Part shown: piece after piece, positions 1 through 8,072 of the stretch | Layout: each line of letters begins with the position of its first letter | How positions within the stretch are numbered: the first letter of the stretch is position 1 | DNA from: Rhizobiaceae bacterium | GTDB lineage: Bacteria > Pseudomonadota > Alphaproteobacteria > Rhizobiales > Rhizobiaceae | Assembly (NCBI GenBank): GCA_017640615.1 | Contig: JAEPQK010000004.1 | Location: 310,001 to 374,000, forward strand | Length of the DNA: 64,000 bases | Direction of reading: 5' to 3' | Notes under the pieces: generated by a model | What the model saw: only the letters and a program-made list of their open reading frames with translations | What the model was told of the DNA's origin: nothing | Databases searched by the model: none | Position numbers and translations under genes: made by a program

Positions 1-613
1 CCGTGCCTTGCACTTCAACGATGCCGCCCTTGCCGGTCATCACGAAATTGGCATCGGTCTCGGCGGCGGAGTCTTCAACATAGTCGAGATCAAGCACTGC
101 CTCGCCATTGGAGATGCCGCAGGAGATCGCCGCGACATGATCGCGGATGACATGCTGCACTGTGGTCATCTTGCGCTGTTCCATCCACGAAATGCAGTCG
201 TGGAGAGCAACGAACCCGCCGGTGATCGCCGCCGTGCGCGTGCCGCCATCGGCCTGGATGACATCGCAATCGACGGTGATCTGCACTTCGCCGAGCTGTT
301 TCAGGTCCACCACCGCGCGCAGCGAACGGCCGATCAGGCGCTGGATCTCCAGCGTGCGCCCGCCTTGCTTGCCGCTCGACGCCTCGCGCCGCATGCGATC
401 GCCAGTGGAGCGCGGCAGCATGCCATATTCGGCTGTCACCCAGCCCTTGCCGGCATTGCGCAGCCATGGCGGCACCCGCTCCTCCAGGCTGGCGGTGCAC
501 ATGACATGCGTGTCGCCGAACTTGACGAGGCAGGAGCCTTCCGCGTGTTTTGAAATGTTGCGCTCGAATGAGATCGCGCGCATTTCGTCGGCTTTTCGCC
601 CCGATGGCCGCAT
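1..613 (-). CDS. rph: Ribonuclease PH, partial (3' end beyond the window)
   Basis: RNase PH is a phosphorolytic 3'-5' exoribonuclease that trims the 3' ends of tRNA precursors. The 204 visible residues begin [13 protein letters not shown] and carry the family signatures [48 protein letters not shown] and [12 protein letters not shown], close to the E. coli protein. The last 30 or so residues lie left of the window. I chose the ATG at 613 because MRPSGR is where the family normally begins; an in-frame ATG lies four codons upstream. It is divergent from hrcA across a gap of about 170 bases, the usual rhizobial order. Confidence 0.95.
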   Translation of the reverse strand, partial: MRPSGRKADEMRAISFERNISKHAEGSCLVKFGDTHVMCTASLEERVPPWLRNAGKGWVTAEYGMLPRSTGDRMRREASSGKQGGRTLEIQRLIGRSLRAVVDLKQLGEVQITVDCDVIQADGGTRTAAITGGFVALHDCISWMEQRKMTTVQHVIRDHVAAISCGISNGEAVLDLDYVEDSAAETDANFVMTGKGGIVEVQGT

Positions 614-719
614 TGTCCGGTTCATCCGTAATTGTTGAACAGGCCGGGGCTTGTAGCCCACGTGCCGGTGGATGCAAAGTGAAAGCGCCGCAGAATCGCG
701 GCTGGCCACAGGGCAGGCG

Positions 720-748
720 CTTGCGCGCCGCTCACGCGGTTCTATATC
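720..748 (+). promoter_or_regulatory. Possible sigma-32-like promoter of hrcA
   Basis: CTTG at 720-723 is followed, 17 bases later, by TCTATAT at 741-747. This resembles the alphaproteobacterial heat-shock form CTTG-N17-CYTATNT with one mismatch. It lies 33 bases before the hrcA start. The match is by eye and the -35 half is only four bases, so it is suggestive. No CIRCE repeat (TTAGCACTC/GAGTGCTAA) is present here. Confidence 0.3.
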
Positions 749-780
749 TTCCAACACATGTCGAAATTCGAGCACGACGC

Positions 781-1851
781 ATGACAATGCCAGTGACCGA
801 GCCCGCCGCGCAGGTGCTCGACCAGCGCTCGCGCGAGATATTCAGGGCGATTGTCGAGAACTATCTGCGCGAGGGCGACCCGCTCGGGTCGCGCAACCTG
901 TCGCGCCTGCTGCCGCAGTCGCTGTCACCGGCCACCGTGCGCAATGTGATGAGCGATCTGGAGCAGCTCGGCCTCATCTATTCGCCGCATATTTCGGCCG
1001 GCCGCCTGCCGACCCAGCTTGGCCTGCGTTTCTTCATCGACGCCTTCATGGAGCTTGGCGACCTCTCCGAGGAGGAGCGCCGCATCATCGAGGCGCAGGT
1101 GCAGGCTTCGGGCGACGGCCGCACACTGGAGCACATGCTGACCGAGGCAAGCCAGATGCTGTCGGGCATGTCGCGCGGTGCAGGCCTGGTATTGGCGTCC
1201 AAGAGCGAGCTTGCGCTGAAGCATATCGAGTTCATTCAGCTGGAGCCCGGCAAGGCGCTGGCCGTCTTGGTTTCGCAGAATGGCGACGTTGAAAACCGGG
1301 TGCTTGAACTCCCGGCAGGCGTGACGCTGTCGCAGCTTCATGAGGCATCGAATTTCCTCAATGCGCATATTCGTGGCCGCACGCTGGCCGAGGCGCGGCA
1401 GGAAATCGCGCGACTGAAGGACGAAACTCGCGCTGCCCTCGACGACCTCTCGCAGGATCTTGTGGAGCGCGGGCTTGCGGTCTGGGCGGGCGCAGAAGGC
1501 GCGGCACCTGCAAGGCTGATCGTACGCGGCCGCGCAAACCTTCTGCAGAACATCGGCGACGGCGCCGATCTCGACCTGTTGCGCCATCTGTTCGAAGACC
1601 TTGAGACCAAGGAAGGGCTGATCCAGCTGCTCGATCTGGCCGAAGAGGGCGCCGGGGTGCGCATCTTCATCGGGTCGGAAAACAAGCTTTTCTCGCTGTC
1701 AGGCTCGTCGCTGGTGGTCGCGCCATATCGCGACGGCGATTCGCGCGTCATCGGCGCGCTTGGCGTCATCGGGCCGACCCGGCTCAACTATGCGCGCATT
1801 GTGCCGATGGTGGATTACACCGCGCAGGTGATCTCACGGCTGTTGCGGTAA
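781..1851 (+). CDS. hrcA: Heat-inducible transcriptional repressor HrcA
   Basis: HrcA represses class I heat-shock genes such as groESL by binding CIRCE; its activity is tuned by GroEL. The 356-residue product has the N-terminal winged helix (about 1-100), with [40 protein letters not shown] and the [18 protein letters not shown] segment typical of HrcA. The GAF-like remainder ends in [11 protein letters not shown]. Length is normal. The reading frame is open back to 550, but the ATG at 781 gives the family N-terminus. It lies 57 bases before grpE and divergent from rph. Confidence 0.95.
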   Translation: MTMPVTEPAAQVLDQRSREIFRAIVENYLREGDPLGSRNLSRLLPQSLSPATVRNVMSDLEQLGLIYSPHISAGRLPTQLGLRFFIDAFMELGDLSEEERRIIEAQVQASGDGRTLEHMLTEASQMLSGMSRGAGLVLASKSELALKHIEFIQLEPGKALAVLVSQNGDVENRVLELPAGVTLSQLHEASNFLNAHIRGRTLAEARQEIARLKDETRAALDDLSQDLVERGLAVWAGAEGAAPARLIVRGRANLLQNIGDGADLDLLRHLFEDLETKEGLIQLLDLAEEGAGVRIFIGSENKLFSLSGSSLVVAPYRDGDSRVIGALGVIGPTRLNYARIVPMVDYTAQVISRLLR

Positions 1852-1866
1852 TCGCCTGCGCCCGGG

Positions 1867-1897
1867 CCCTTGATTTTCGAGCGATGAAGCTCGATAT
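1867..1897 (+). promoter_or_regulatory. Possible sigma-32 promoter of grpE
   Basis: CCCTTGAT (1867-1874), a 15-base spacer and CTCGATAT (1890-1897) resemble the heat-shock pair CCCTTGAA / CCCCATNT, with the same spacing as the better match before hsp20 (11715-11745). If used, transcription would begin at about 1903-1905. That is only a few bases before the first grpE ATG (1909) and would favour the second (1939). Confidence 0.35.
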
Positions 1898-1908
1898 CGG
1901 GCGCGATC

Positions 1909-2601
1909 ATGACAACTCCCAGACGACAAGACGAGGCGATGAGCGAAGAGCCCAAGGACAAGCCTGCGCCCGGCAAGGAAGAAATGAGCGAGGAATACAC
2001 CGAGGCATCCGTTTCGCAGGCCAATGCCGCAGCGGAAGCGGAAGGCGCAGACGCACCAGTGGACGACCACGAAGTTCTGGTGCGGCTGATGGCCGAAAAC
2101 GAAGAACTGAAAGATGCGCGCCTGCGCGCCGCAGCGGAGATGGAAAATCTGCGCCGCCGGACCTCGCGCGATGTGCATGATGCCCGCAGCTATGCAATCG
2201 CCAATTTCGCGCGCGACATGCTTTCGGTGTCCGACAATCTGCGGCGCGCGATCGAGGCGATCCCGCAGGAGGCGCGCGAGGCTGGCGACAAGGGCTTCAC
2301 CGCGCTGATAGAGGGCGTGGAGATGACCGAACGCGCCATGCTTTCCACCATGGAGCGCCATGGCGTGAAGAAGCTCGACCCGGAAGGCGAGAAGTTCGAC
2401 CCGAACTTCCACCAGGCGATGTTCGAGGTTCCACGCGAGGACATTCCGGCAAACATGGTCGTTCAGGTGGTGCAGACCGGCTATGTGATCGGCGATCGCG
2501 TGCTACGCCCGGCGATGGTCGGTGTGTCGAAAGGTGGCCCCAAGGCGCCCGAAGGCGCCGAGCCCGGCCCACCCGCACCCGAGGCGGAAAAGGACGCTTA
2601 A
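1909..2601 (+). CDS. grpE: Nucleotide exchange factor GrpE
   Basis: GrpE releases ADP from DnaK and acts as its thermosensor in the cytoplasm. The 230-residue product has an acidic, disordered N-terminus (about 1-60). A long coiled coil follows ([19 protein letters not shown], then [20 protein letters not shown]). The C-terminal beta domain contains [15 protein letters not shown] and [19 protein letters not shown], the GrpE hallmark. Two starts are possible: ATG 1909 and ATG 1939 (MSEEPKDK). Neither has a good ribosome site. The putative promoter at 1867-1897 would make 1909 nearly leaderless. It probably belongs to the heat-shock regulon with hrcA; dnaK is not in the window. Confidence 0.93.
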   Translation: MTTPRRQDEAMSEEPKDKPAPGKEEMSEEYTEASVSQANAAAEAEGADAPVDDHEVLVRLMAENEELKDARLRAAAEMENLRRRTSRDVHDARSYAIANFARDMLSVSDNLRRAIEAIPQEAREAGDKGFTALIEGVEMTERAMLSTMERHGVKKLDPEGEKFDPNFHQAMFEVPREDIPANMVVQVVQTGYVIGDRVLRPAMVGVSKGGPKAPEGAEPGPPAPEAEKDA

Positions 2602-2611
2602 GCCAACCCAC

Positions 2612-2723
2612 GCCGTCTTCCTCGGGCTTGTCCCGAGGACCTGCGGCGACCCAGCAGATTGATCGCTCAACGGCTTGGAATTCAGCCGAATTAGGCTCTC
2701 GGGACAAGCCCGAGGGTGACGGC
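2612..2723. repeat. Nested palindromic intergenic repeat (rhizobial type)
   Basis: An 18-base arm at 2620-2637 is exactly inverted at 2698-2715. Each arm is itself a small hairpin: CCTCGGG, five-base loop, CCCGAGG at 2620-2638. The match extends imperfectly outwards to 2612 and 2723. The 60 bases between the arms contain CTGCGGCGACCCAGCAGATT. From memory, elements with this text are scattered between genes in Mesorhizobium-like genomes. It sits between grpE and the TRIC-like gene and could act as a bidirectional transcript end. Confidence 0.75.
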
Positions 2724-2800
2724 CGCGGTGGACATTTCTGCGCGACTCATGCCTCTAAGGTCAGGCTATATGCAAGCGACCTGGCGGTGGCAAAGGTGGC

Positions 2801-3433
2801 ATGAACCCAATCGTCTTTTTCGACTATGCCGGCATTGCCGTGTTTGCGGCCACGGGTGCGCTGGCAGCCTCTCGCAAGGAGCTCGACATTGTCGGTTTCC
2901 TGTTTTTTGCGGGCGTAACCGCGATTGGCGGTGGCACGCTGCGCGACATCGTGCTCGACGCGCCGGTTTTCTGGGTCCAGAACACCGACTATCTGATCGT
3001 GCCGGCGGTGGTCGCCGTGGCGGTGTTCTTCACCGCGCATCTGTTTGAATCCCGCTACAAACTGCTTCTGTGGCTCGATGCGGTTGGCATATCGGCCTAT
3101 GGCGTCTTCGGCGCCTGGAAGGGACTGACGCTCACGGGTTCGCCGCTGGTGGCAGTGGTCATGGGCGTGCTCACCGCCACATTCGGCGGCGTGCTCCGCG
3201 ATGTGCTGGCAGGCGAGCAATGCGTGCTGCTGCGGCCCGAAGTCTATGTGACCGCAGTCTTGGCCGGCGCCAGTGTTTACACGGTCGCTGCGGTGTTCGG
3301 TGTGGAACTCTTTCTTGCCGCCCTTTTGGGATTTGCGGCGGCTTTTGCCATACGCGGCGGTGCGCTGCGGTTCGGCTGGTCGATCCCGCCTTATCGCAGC
3401 CGGCCGGGCCGTGCTCCCGAGGATATTCCCTGA
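2801..3433 (+). CDS. Trimeric intracellular cation channel (TRIC/UPF0126) family protein
   Basis: A 210-residue inner-membrane protein of the bacterial TRIC family (UPF0126, YicG-like). Prokaryotic members form trimeric K+-permeable channels. About seven hydrophobic segments are visible. The family's internal duplication shows as two glycine-rich motifs, FAGVTAIGGGTLRDIVLDAP in the first half and VLTATFGGVLRDVLAGEQ in the second. The ATG at 2801 follows AAAGGTGG and gives the conserved short N-terminus. It appears to be a single gene, convergent with adenosine kinase, whose stop lies 4 bases away. The physiological ion is not deducible from sequence. Confidence 0.9.
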   Translation: MNPIVFFDYAGIAVFAATGALAASRKELDIVGFLFFAGVTAIGGGTLRDIVLDAPVFWVQNTDYLIVPAVVAVAVFFTAHLFESRYKLLLWLDAVGISAYGVFGAWKGLTLTGSPLVAVVMGVLTATFGGVLRDVLAGEQCVLLRPEVYVTAVLAGASVYTVAAVFGVELFLAALLGFAAAFAIRGGALRFGWSIPPYRSRPGRAPEDIP

Positions 3434-3437
3434 AGCC

Positions 3438-4430
3438 TTAAGCCAGCCCGTGCTGCTCAGCCTCATGGCTGAGGCTCTGACGCGGACGCGGGCCGATCTG
3501 CTGGATCACCAGACCGGCGGCGAGCGAACCGAGCTTGCCGCAATCTGCCACGCTGCGGTTTTGCGTATAGCCGTAGAGAAAGCCCGACGCGTAGAGATCG
3601 CCAGCACCGGTGGTATCGACCAACTCGTCGATCTCGATAGGCTCGACGATGATGCGTTCCTCTCCGCGCACCACGACCGAACCTTTTTCAGAGCGTGTAA
3701 CGGCGGCGAGCTTGCAATCATTGGCCACTAGCTTCAGCGCTTCGTCGAAGGACGATGTCTGGTAGAGCGAAATCAACTCGCTCTCATTGGCGAATACGAT
3801 GTCGACCGTGCCTGAGCGCATCAGCTCAAGGAATTCGTCGCGGTAGCGGTCCACGCAGAACGGGTCGGAAAGCGTCATCGCCACTTCGTGGCCGGCGCCA
3901 TGCGCATGGCGCGCGGTAAGGCGGATCGCCTCCTTGGCGAGCGGCGGATCCCATAAATAGCCTTCGAAATAGACGACCTTGGCGTTGGCCGCCTTGTCGG
4001 CCTCAACATCCTCGGGGCCCAGCTCAACGCAGGCGCCGAGATAGGTGTTCATGGAGCGCTCGCCGTCCGGCGTCACGAAGATCATCGAGCGCGCGGTCGG
4101 CGGGTCCTTTTCCAGCGGCTTGGTGTCGAATGCAACGCCCTGCGCGCGAATGTCATGCGTGAAGATATGGCCGAGATGGTCGTTGCACACCTTGCCGAAA
4201 TAAGCGGCCTTGCCGCCGAAACTCGCAATGCCGGCGGCCGTGTTGCCCGCGCTTCCGCCCGAGGCTTCGATCGCCGGACCCATATGACTGTAGAGCAGCT
4301 CGGCGCGTTCGGCGTCGATCAGGTTCATCGCCCCTTTGATGATGCTGTGATCGACGAGAAATTTCTCGTCGCAGCGCGCAATGATGTCGACAATCGCGTT
4401 GCCGATGCACAGCACGTCATACTTGGCCAT
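3438..4430 (-). CDS. Adenosine kinase (PfkB family)
   Basis: A ribokinase-fold sugar/nucleoside kinase, probably phosphorylating adenosine to AMP in purine salvage. The 330-residue product shows the first PfkB signature region (GGSAGNTAAGIASFGGKAAY) and the second, DTTGAGDLYASGFLYGY, whose last Asp is the catalytic base. The N-terminus MAKYDVLCIGNAIVDIIA and the FANESELISL stretch match proteins called adenosine kinase in rhizobia. The frame continues 38 codons upstream, but the ATG at 4430 gives the family start. Substrate choice between adenosine and other nucleosides or sugars is by resemblance only. Confidence 0.85.
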   Translation of the reverse strand: MAKYDVLCIGNAIVDIIARCDEKFLVDHSIIKGAMNLIDAERAELLYSHMGPAIEASGGSAGNTAAGIASFGGKAAYFGKVCNDHLGHIFTHDIRAQGVAFDTKPLEKDPPTARSMIFVTPDGERSMNTYLGACVELGPEDVEADKAANAKVVYFEGYLWDPPLAKEAIRLTARHAHGAGHEVAMTLSDPFCVDRYRDEFLELMRSGTVDIVFANESELISLYQTSSFDEALKLVANDCKLAAVTRSEKGSVVVRGEERIIVEPIEIDELVDTTGAGDLYASGFLYGYTQNRSVADCGKLGSLAAGLVIQQIGPRPRQSLSHEAEQHGLA

Positions 4431-4558
4431 GAAGGTCTCCGGGCGGTGGCGGTAAAAATCCCCGCGCGGGTTTAGCGGTTGGGCCGGCTTTTGCAAACCC
4501 GCGCGTTGCAGCGGCCGGTTGGCGCACCTATGTGCGAAGCGCAAAAGGGAGCCTGTTG

Positions 4559-5272
4559 ATGATCCTTGACGCCGCGCGCGCGGCCGCTTCGCGCCTGCTG
4601 ACGCCCGAATTCCGGGGTGTTTTCTTTAAATCGCTGGGGCTGACGCTGCTGTTGCTCCTGCTCGCCTGGCTGGCGCTGCGCGGCGTGCTCACCGGCTTCG
4701 TATTCCCGTGGATAGATGCGTTTTTGCCCAGCATGCCCGACTGGACGAGCTGGTTCGGTGTTTTGGCGAGCGTCGCTGCGTCGCTCGGTATCGCCGTCGG
4801 ACTGGCATTTTTGATCGCACCGGTGACGGCAGCGATCGCCGGTCTCTTCATTGACGATGTGGCGCAAGTGGTGGAGGCGCAGGACTACCCGCAAGATCCT
4901 CCGGGTAAGCCCGTGCCGCTTTTGCGCGGCATCCTGCTTTCGGCCAAATTTCTTGGCGTCGTGCTCATCGCCAATCTGGGGGCGTTGCTTCTGCTCCTGG
5001 TGCCGGGCGTCAATATCGCGGCGTTTTTCCTCGTTAACGGCTATCTGCTGGGACGTGAGTTCTTCGAATTCGCGGCGATGCGCTTCCGTTCCGAAGCGGA
5101 CGCCAAAACGATGCGCCGGCGCAATGGCGGCACGGTGTTTTTGGCCGGCATCGTGATTGCAGCCTTCATGGCGGTCCCGCTGGTCAATCTGCTGACGCCG
5201 CTCTTTGCAGCGGCGATGATGGTGCATCTGCACAAGATGGTTTCGGCTGCAGAACGCGAGAAGCGCGCCTAG
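4559..5272 (+). CDS. CysZ-like sulfate transporter family (EI24) membrane protein
   Basis: A 237-residue integral membrane protein of the EI24/CysZ family, which includes the E. coli sulfate permease CysZ. It has four or five strongly hydrophobic segments, the first being SLGLTLLLLLLAWLALRG. The family stretch NGYLLGREFFEFAAMRF lies before the last helix. The ATG at 4559 was chosen over an upstream in-frame codon at 4532 because AAAAGGGAG lies at the right distance before it. No cys genes are nearby, so sulfate transport is an inference from the family alone. Confidence 0.8.
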   Translation: MILDAARAAASRLLTPEFRGVFFKSLGLTLLLLLLAWLALRGVLTGFVFPWIDAFLPSMPDWTSWFGVLASVAASLGIAVGLAFLIAPVTAAIAGLFIDDVAQVVEAQDYPQDPPGKPVPLLRGILLSAKFLGVVLIANLGALLLLLVPGVNIAAFFLVNGYLLGREFFEFAAMRFRSEADAKTMRRRNGGTVFLAGIVIAAFMAVPLVNLLTPLFAAAMMVHLHKMVSAAEREKRA

Positions 5273-5307
5273 GCAAAATCGGCCTTTTCGGCCGGGGGGA
5301 GGGAAGA

Positions 5308-5757
5308 ATGACGACGGACCTGATACTGGCGGTCGCGCATCATTGGCTGGTGTTTGCGATCGCAGCACTTCTGGCTGCCGAGTTCGCCCTTGTGCGACCG
5401 GGCATCGGGCGGCGTGAACTCAAGCTTCTGGGACGGATCGACAGCTTTTACGGCGCGTTGGCCGGAGCGGTTATTCTCGTCGGTGGAGCGCGCGTCTATT
5501 TCGGCCTGAAGGGTTGGGAATATTACGTCTACAACCAGATATTCTGGGCCAAGATGGCTGCATTCGTGGTTGTCGGTTTGCTCTCGATCCCGCCCACGCT
5601 GCGCATCATTCGCTGGAACCGCGCTATGGCCGAGCCTGACTACGCGGTGCCAGACTCCGAAATTTCCGCCACCCGCCGCTATCTTTGGCTGGAAGCGCTG
5701 GTGCTGGCTTTCGTGCTGGTCTTCGCGGCAATGATGGCCCGCGGCTACGGGGTTTGA
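5308..5757 (+). CDS. DUF2214 family membrane protein
   Basis: A 149-residue protein with four predicted membrane helices. Its layout (N-terminal HHWLVFAIAALLAAEFALV, GARVYFGLKGWEYY, and a long last helix WLEALVLAFVLVFAAMMARG) matches the uncharacterised DUF2214 family. A strong ribosome site (GGGAGGGAAGA) precedes the ATG at 5308. Its last codons overlap the convergent nth gene by 13 bases, so the two transcripts must be antisense at their ends. The function is unknown. Confidence 0.8.
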   Translation: MTTDLILAVAHHWLVFAIAALLAAEFALVRPGIGRRELKLLGRIDSFYGALAGAVILVGGARVYFGLKGWEYYVYNQIFWAKMAAFVVVGLLSIPPTLRIIRWNRAMAEPDYAVPDSEISATRRYLWLEALVLAFVLVFAAMMARGYGV

Positions 5758-6518
5758 AGCTCCACCAACGGCGCGGGGCTGTTGCAGCTCTTTTCCGGCC
5801 ATCTGCAGAGATCGGCGATGACGCAGGCCTCGCAGTCCGGCTTGCGCGCCTTGCAGACATAGCGCCCGTGCAGAATGAGCCAGTGATGGGCGTGGCGCAG
5901 ATAATGCTCAGGGATCACCCGCACCAGCGTCGCCTCTACCTGCTCCGGCGTTTTGCCGGGCGCCAGACCGAGCCGGTTGCCGATGCGGAAAATATGCGTG
6001 TCGACCGCCATGGTCGGCTGGCCGAACGCCATGTTGAGCACGACATTGGCGGTCTTGCGGCCCACGCCGGGCAGTTTGGTCAGCGCATCGCGATCATCCG
6101 GCACTTCGCTGTCATGCTCGGCAATCAGAGCCTGTGACAGCGCAATCACGTTTTTGGCCTTGTTGCGCCAGAGCCCGATAGTGCGAATGTACTCGCCGAC
6201 CCTTTCCTCGCCGAGAGCCGCCATCTTCTGCGGAGTGTCTGCAACTTCGAACAGAGCGCGCGTGGCGCGGTTGACGCCGATATCGGTCGCCTGCGCGGAG
6301 AGCACCACCGCGACCAGCAGCGTGAAGGCGTTGACGTGCTCCAGTTCGCCCTTCGGCTCCGGCCTTTGGATCGAGAAGCGGCGGAACATCTCCCCGATCT
6401 CGTCCGGGCTGTAGATTGTTGCTGGCGGCCCGGCCGATCGGCGCTTCGTCTTGGCGCCGCTGCGTTTTGGCCCGGCTGCTTTTGCCGCAGGTCGTTTTTT
6501 GGTCTTGGGCTTTGTCAT
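5745..6518 (-). CDS. nth: Endonuclease III (DNA glycosylase/AP lyase)
   Basis: Base-excision repair enzyme that removes oxidised pyrimidines and cleaves the abasic site. The 257-residue product has a basic, disordered N-terminal tail (about 1-35, rich in K, R and A). The helix-hairpin-helix LPGVGRKTANVVLNMAFG follows, then the catalytic Asp in VDTHIFRIGNRLG. Four cysteines for a [4Fe-4S] cluster are in CKARKPDCEACVIADLC (spacing C-X6-C-X2-C-X5-C). All key residues are present. The ATG at 6518 starts MTKPKTKKR; the frame is open further upstream but that part is not family-like. Divergent from the DUF2244 gene with only 21 bases between starts. Confidence 0.95.
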   Translation of the reverse strand: MTKPKTKKRPAAKAAGPKRSGAKTKRRSAGPPATIYSPDEIGEMFRRFSIQRPEPKGELEHVNAFTLLVAVVLSAQATDIGVNRATRALFEVADTPQKMAALGEERVGEYIRTIGLWRNKAKNVIALSQALIAEHDSEVPDDRDALTKLPGVGRKTANVVLNMAFGQPTMAVDTHIFRIGNRLGLAPGKTPEQVEATLVRVIPEHYLRHAHHWLILHGRYVCKARKPDCEACVIADLCRWPEKSCNSPAPLVELQTP

Positions 6519-6539
6519 GCGCCCTCTATAATCCGGGTT

Positions 6540-7025
6540 ATGGCCACAAGTCATGTCGCCGAGGAAACGCTTTTCAGCGCCCTCCTGAGACCGCACCGTT
6601 CGCTGGGCAAGCGGGGCTTTGCGGTGTTGATGGGCGTGCTGATTGCGATCTGGATCGGCGTCGGCATCGTATTTTTGCAGCTCGGCGCCTGGCCGGTCAT
6701 TGGCTTTTTCGGGCTGGACGTAGTGGCGATCTATTTTGCCTTCCGCTGGAACTACCGGGCTGCAAGGGCGCGCGAGGAAGTTACCGTCTCGCGCACCCGG
6801 CTCGATATCCGCAAGGTCGCTCCGTCGGGCCGCGACGAGCGCCACAGCTTCAACCCCTTCTGGACACGCTTTGCCGTCGACCGTCACGACGAGATCGGCA
6901 TCACCCGCATGGCGGTGGAAGGCGAAGGGCGCAAAGTCTCGATCGGCGGTTTTCTGAACCCGGACGACCGGGAGAGTTTCGCAACCGCATTCGGCCGCGC
7001 GCTTGCGACGGCGAAAGCTGGATAA
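6540..7025 (+). CDS. DUF2244 domain membrane protein
   Basis: A 161-residue protein of the DUF2244 family. It has two adjacent membrane helices (about residues 28-66: FAVLMGVLIAIWIGVGIVFL and VIGFFGLDVVAIYFAF) and a cytoplasmic C-terminal half with a PH-like beta pattern (EVTVSRTRLDIRKVAPSGR to VSIGGFLNPDDRESFA). The family is widespread in alphaproteobacteria and uncharacterised. The ATG at 6540 is 21 bases from the divergent nth start, so both promoters overlap. The Ada-like gene follows after 62 bases on the same strand. Confidence 0.82.
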   Translation: MATSHVAEETLFSALLRPHRSLGKRGFAVLMGVLIAIWIGVGIVFLQLGAWPVIGFFGLDVVAIYFAFRWNYRAARAREEVTVSRTRLDIRKVAPSGRDERHSFNPFWTRFAVDRHDEIGITRMAVEGEGRKVSIGGFLNPDDRESFATAFGRALATAKAG

Positions 7026-7087
7026 GGCAGGAATCGGGTGGCGGCGGGCACCGCTGCGCGCGATATAGGCGTTCAAGGAGAACGACC

Positions 7088-7972
7088 ATGAACGCAATGA
7101 CAGCCATCCTCCAAAACGACATCACACCGGACGGTATCGACTACGAGATCGTGCGCCGCGTGATCGAAAAGATCAGCCAGGATTATCGCGACCAGCCATC
7201 GCTGGAAGAGCTCGCGGCGGATGTCGGCGAAACTCCGACGGGGTTGCAGAAGCTGTTCACCCGCTGGGCCGGCCTTTCACCCAAGAGCTTCCTTCAGGCG
7301 GTGACGCTGGATCACGCGCGGCGGCTTCTGGATGACGGCATGCCGCTCCTTGATGCCTCCTATGAACTCGGCATGTCCGGCCCCGGCCGGCTGCACGACC
7401 TCTTCGTGACGCATGAGGCGATGTCGCCGGGCGACTACAAGCAGCGCGGCGCGGGTCTGGTCATTCGCTATGGCTGGCATGTTTCGCCCTTCGGCATCGC
7501 GCTGGTGATGGTCACCGACCGTGGCCTGGCCGGCCTCGCCTTCTGCGATCCGGGCGGCGAGCGCGAAGCGCTGGACGACATGCGCGGGCGTTGGCGCAAT
7601 GCCGACTATGTCGAGGATCTTTCGGCCACCCAGCCTTACGCGGCGCGCATTTTCGAGCCCGGCCGCTGGCGCGCGGAAGAGCCGCTTCGCGTCGTGCTCA
7701 TCGGCACGGATTTTCAGGTCCGGGTTTGGGAAGCGCTTTTGCATATTCCGATGGGCAAGGCCTGCGCCTATTCCGACATCGCCGAACGCATTGGCGCGCC
7801 GAAAGCAAGCCGCGCCGTGGGGGCAGCCGTGGGCGCCAACCCGATTTCCTTTGTGGTGCCGTGCCACCGCGCCCTCGGCAAGTCAGGCGCACTGACCGGT
7901 TATCATTGGGGGCTGACACGCAAGCGCGCGATCCTTGGCTGGGAGGCCGGCCAGCTTGCTGCGGCGGGTTGA
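7088..7972 (+). CDS. Ada-like AraC domain / methylated-DNA-cysteine S-methyltransferase
   Basis: A two-domain protein of 294 residues. Residues about 25-120 form an AraC-type helix-turn-helix (SLEELAADVGETPTGLQKLF and LLDASYELGMSGPGRLHDLF). The C-terminal half is an O6-alkylguanine-DNA alkyltransferase with the acceptor Cys259 in FVVPCHRALGKSGALTGYHW. It removes methyl groups from O6-methylguanine by suicide transfer to Cys259. The N-terminal zinc domain of E. coli Ada, which senses methylphosphotriesters, is missing, so any regulatory role of the AraC part cannot work by that route. The ATG at 7088 follows AAGGAGAACGACC. Confidence 0.9.
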   Translation: MNAMTAILQNDITPDGIDYEIVRRVIEKISQDYRDQPSLEELAADVGETPTGLQKLFTRWAGLSPKSFLQAVTLDHARRLLDDGMPLLDASYELGMSGPGRLHDLFVTHEAMSPGDYKQRGAGLVIRYGWHVSPFGIALVMVTDRGLAGLAFCDPGGEREALDDMRGRWRNADYVEDLSATQPYAARIFEPGRWRAEEPLRVVLIGTDFQVRVWEALLHIPMGKACAYSDIAERIGAPKASRAVGAAVGANPISFVVPCHRALGKSGALTGYHWGLTRKRAILGWEAGQLAAAG

Positions 7973-7999
7973 CGCGATGACGCTACGTTAACTGTCTGG

Positions 8000-8015
8000 T
8001 TAATAGTGCGTTAAC
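8000..8015 (+). promoter_or_regulatory. CtrA-type binding site before the secreted-protein operon
   Basis: TTAA (8000-8003), seven bases, TTAAC (8011-8015) matches the CtrA box TTAA-N7-TTAAC exactly. A third TTAAC half lies at 7988-7992, eight bases before the first. The box ends 57 bases before the ATG at 8073, a normal position for a CtrA-regulated promoter. CtrA is the master cell-cycle regulator of alphaproteobacteria and often controls flagella and pili. Binding is inferred. Confidence 0.7.
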
Positions 8016-8024
8016 CATAATGAA

Positions 8025-8058
8025 CTACGGTTGTAGTATGAATAGAATACAACTGTAG
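8025..8058. promoter_or_regulatory. Inverted repeat in the leader of the secreted-protein operon
   Basis: CTACGGTTGTA (8025-8035) and TACAACTGTAG (8048-8058) are inverted copies with 10 of 11 bases matching and a 12-base spacer. It lies between the CtrA box and the first gene (ATG 8073). It could be an operator for a second regulator or a hairpin in the mRNA leader; the sequence does not decide which. Confidence 0.5.
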
Positions 8059-8072
8059 GATGCATTTCGCAG

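Noticed and set aside
626..780. CIRCE operator in the rph-hrcA gap
   Set aside because: Looked for TTAGCACTC-N9-GAGTGCTAA and found none.
4472..5368. A 298-codon minus-strand frame opposite the CysZ-like gene
   Set aside because: Hydrophilic H/Q/R-rich translation typical of a shadow; the opposite strand encodes a clear membrane protein with a ribosome site.
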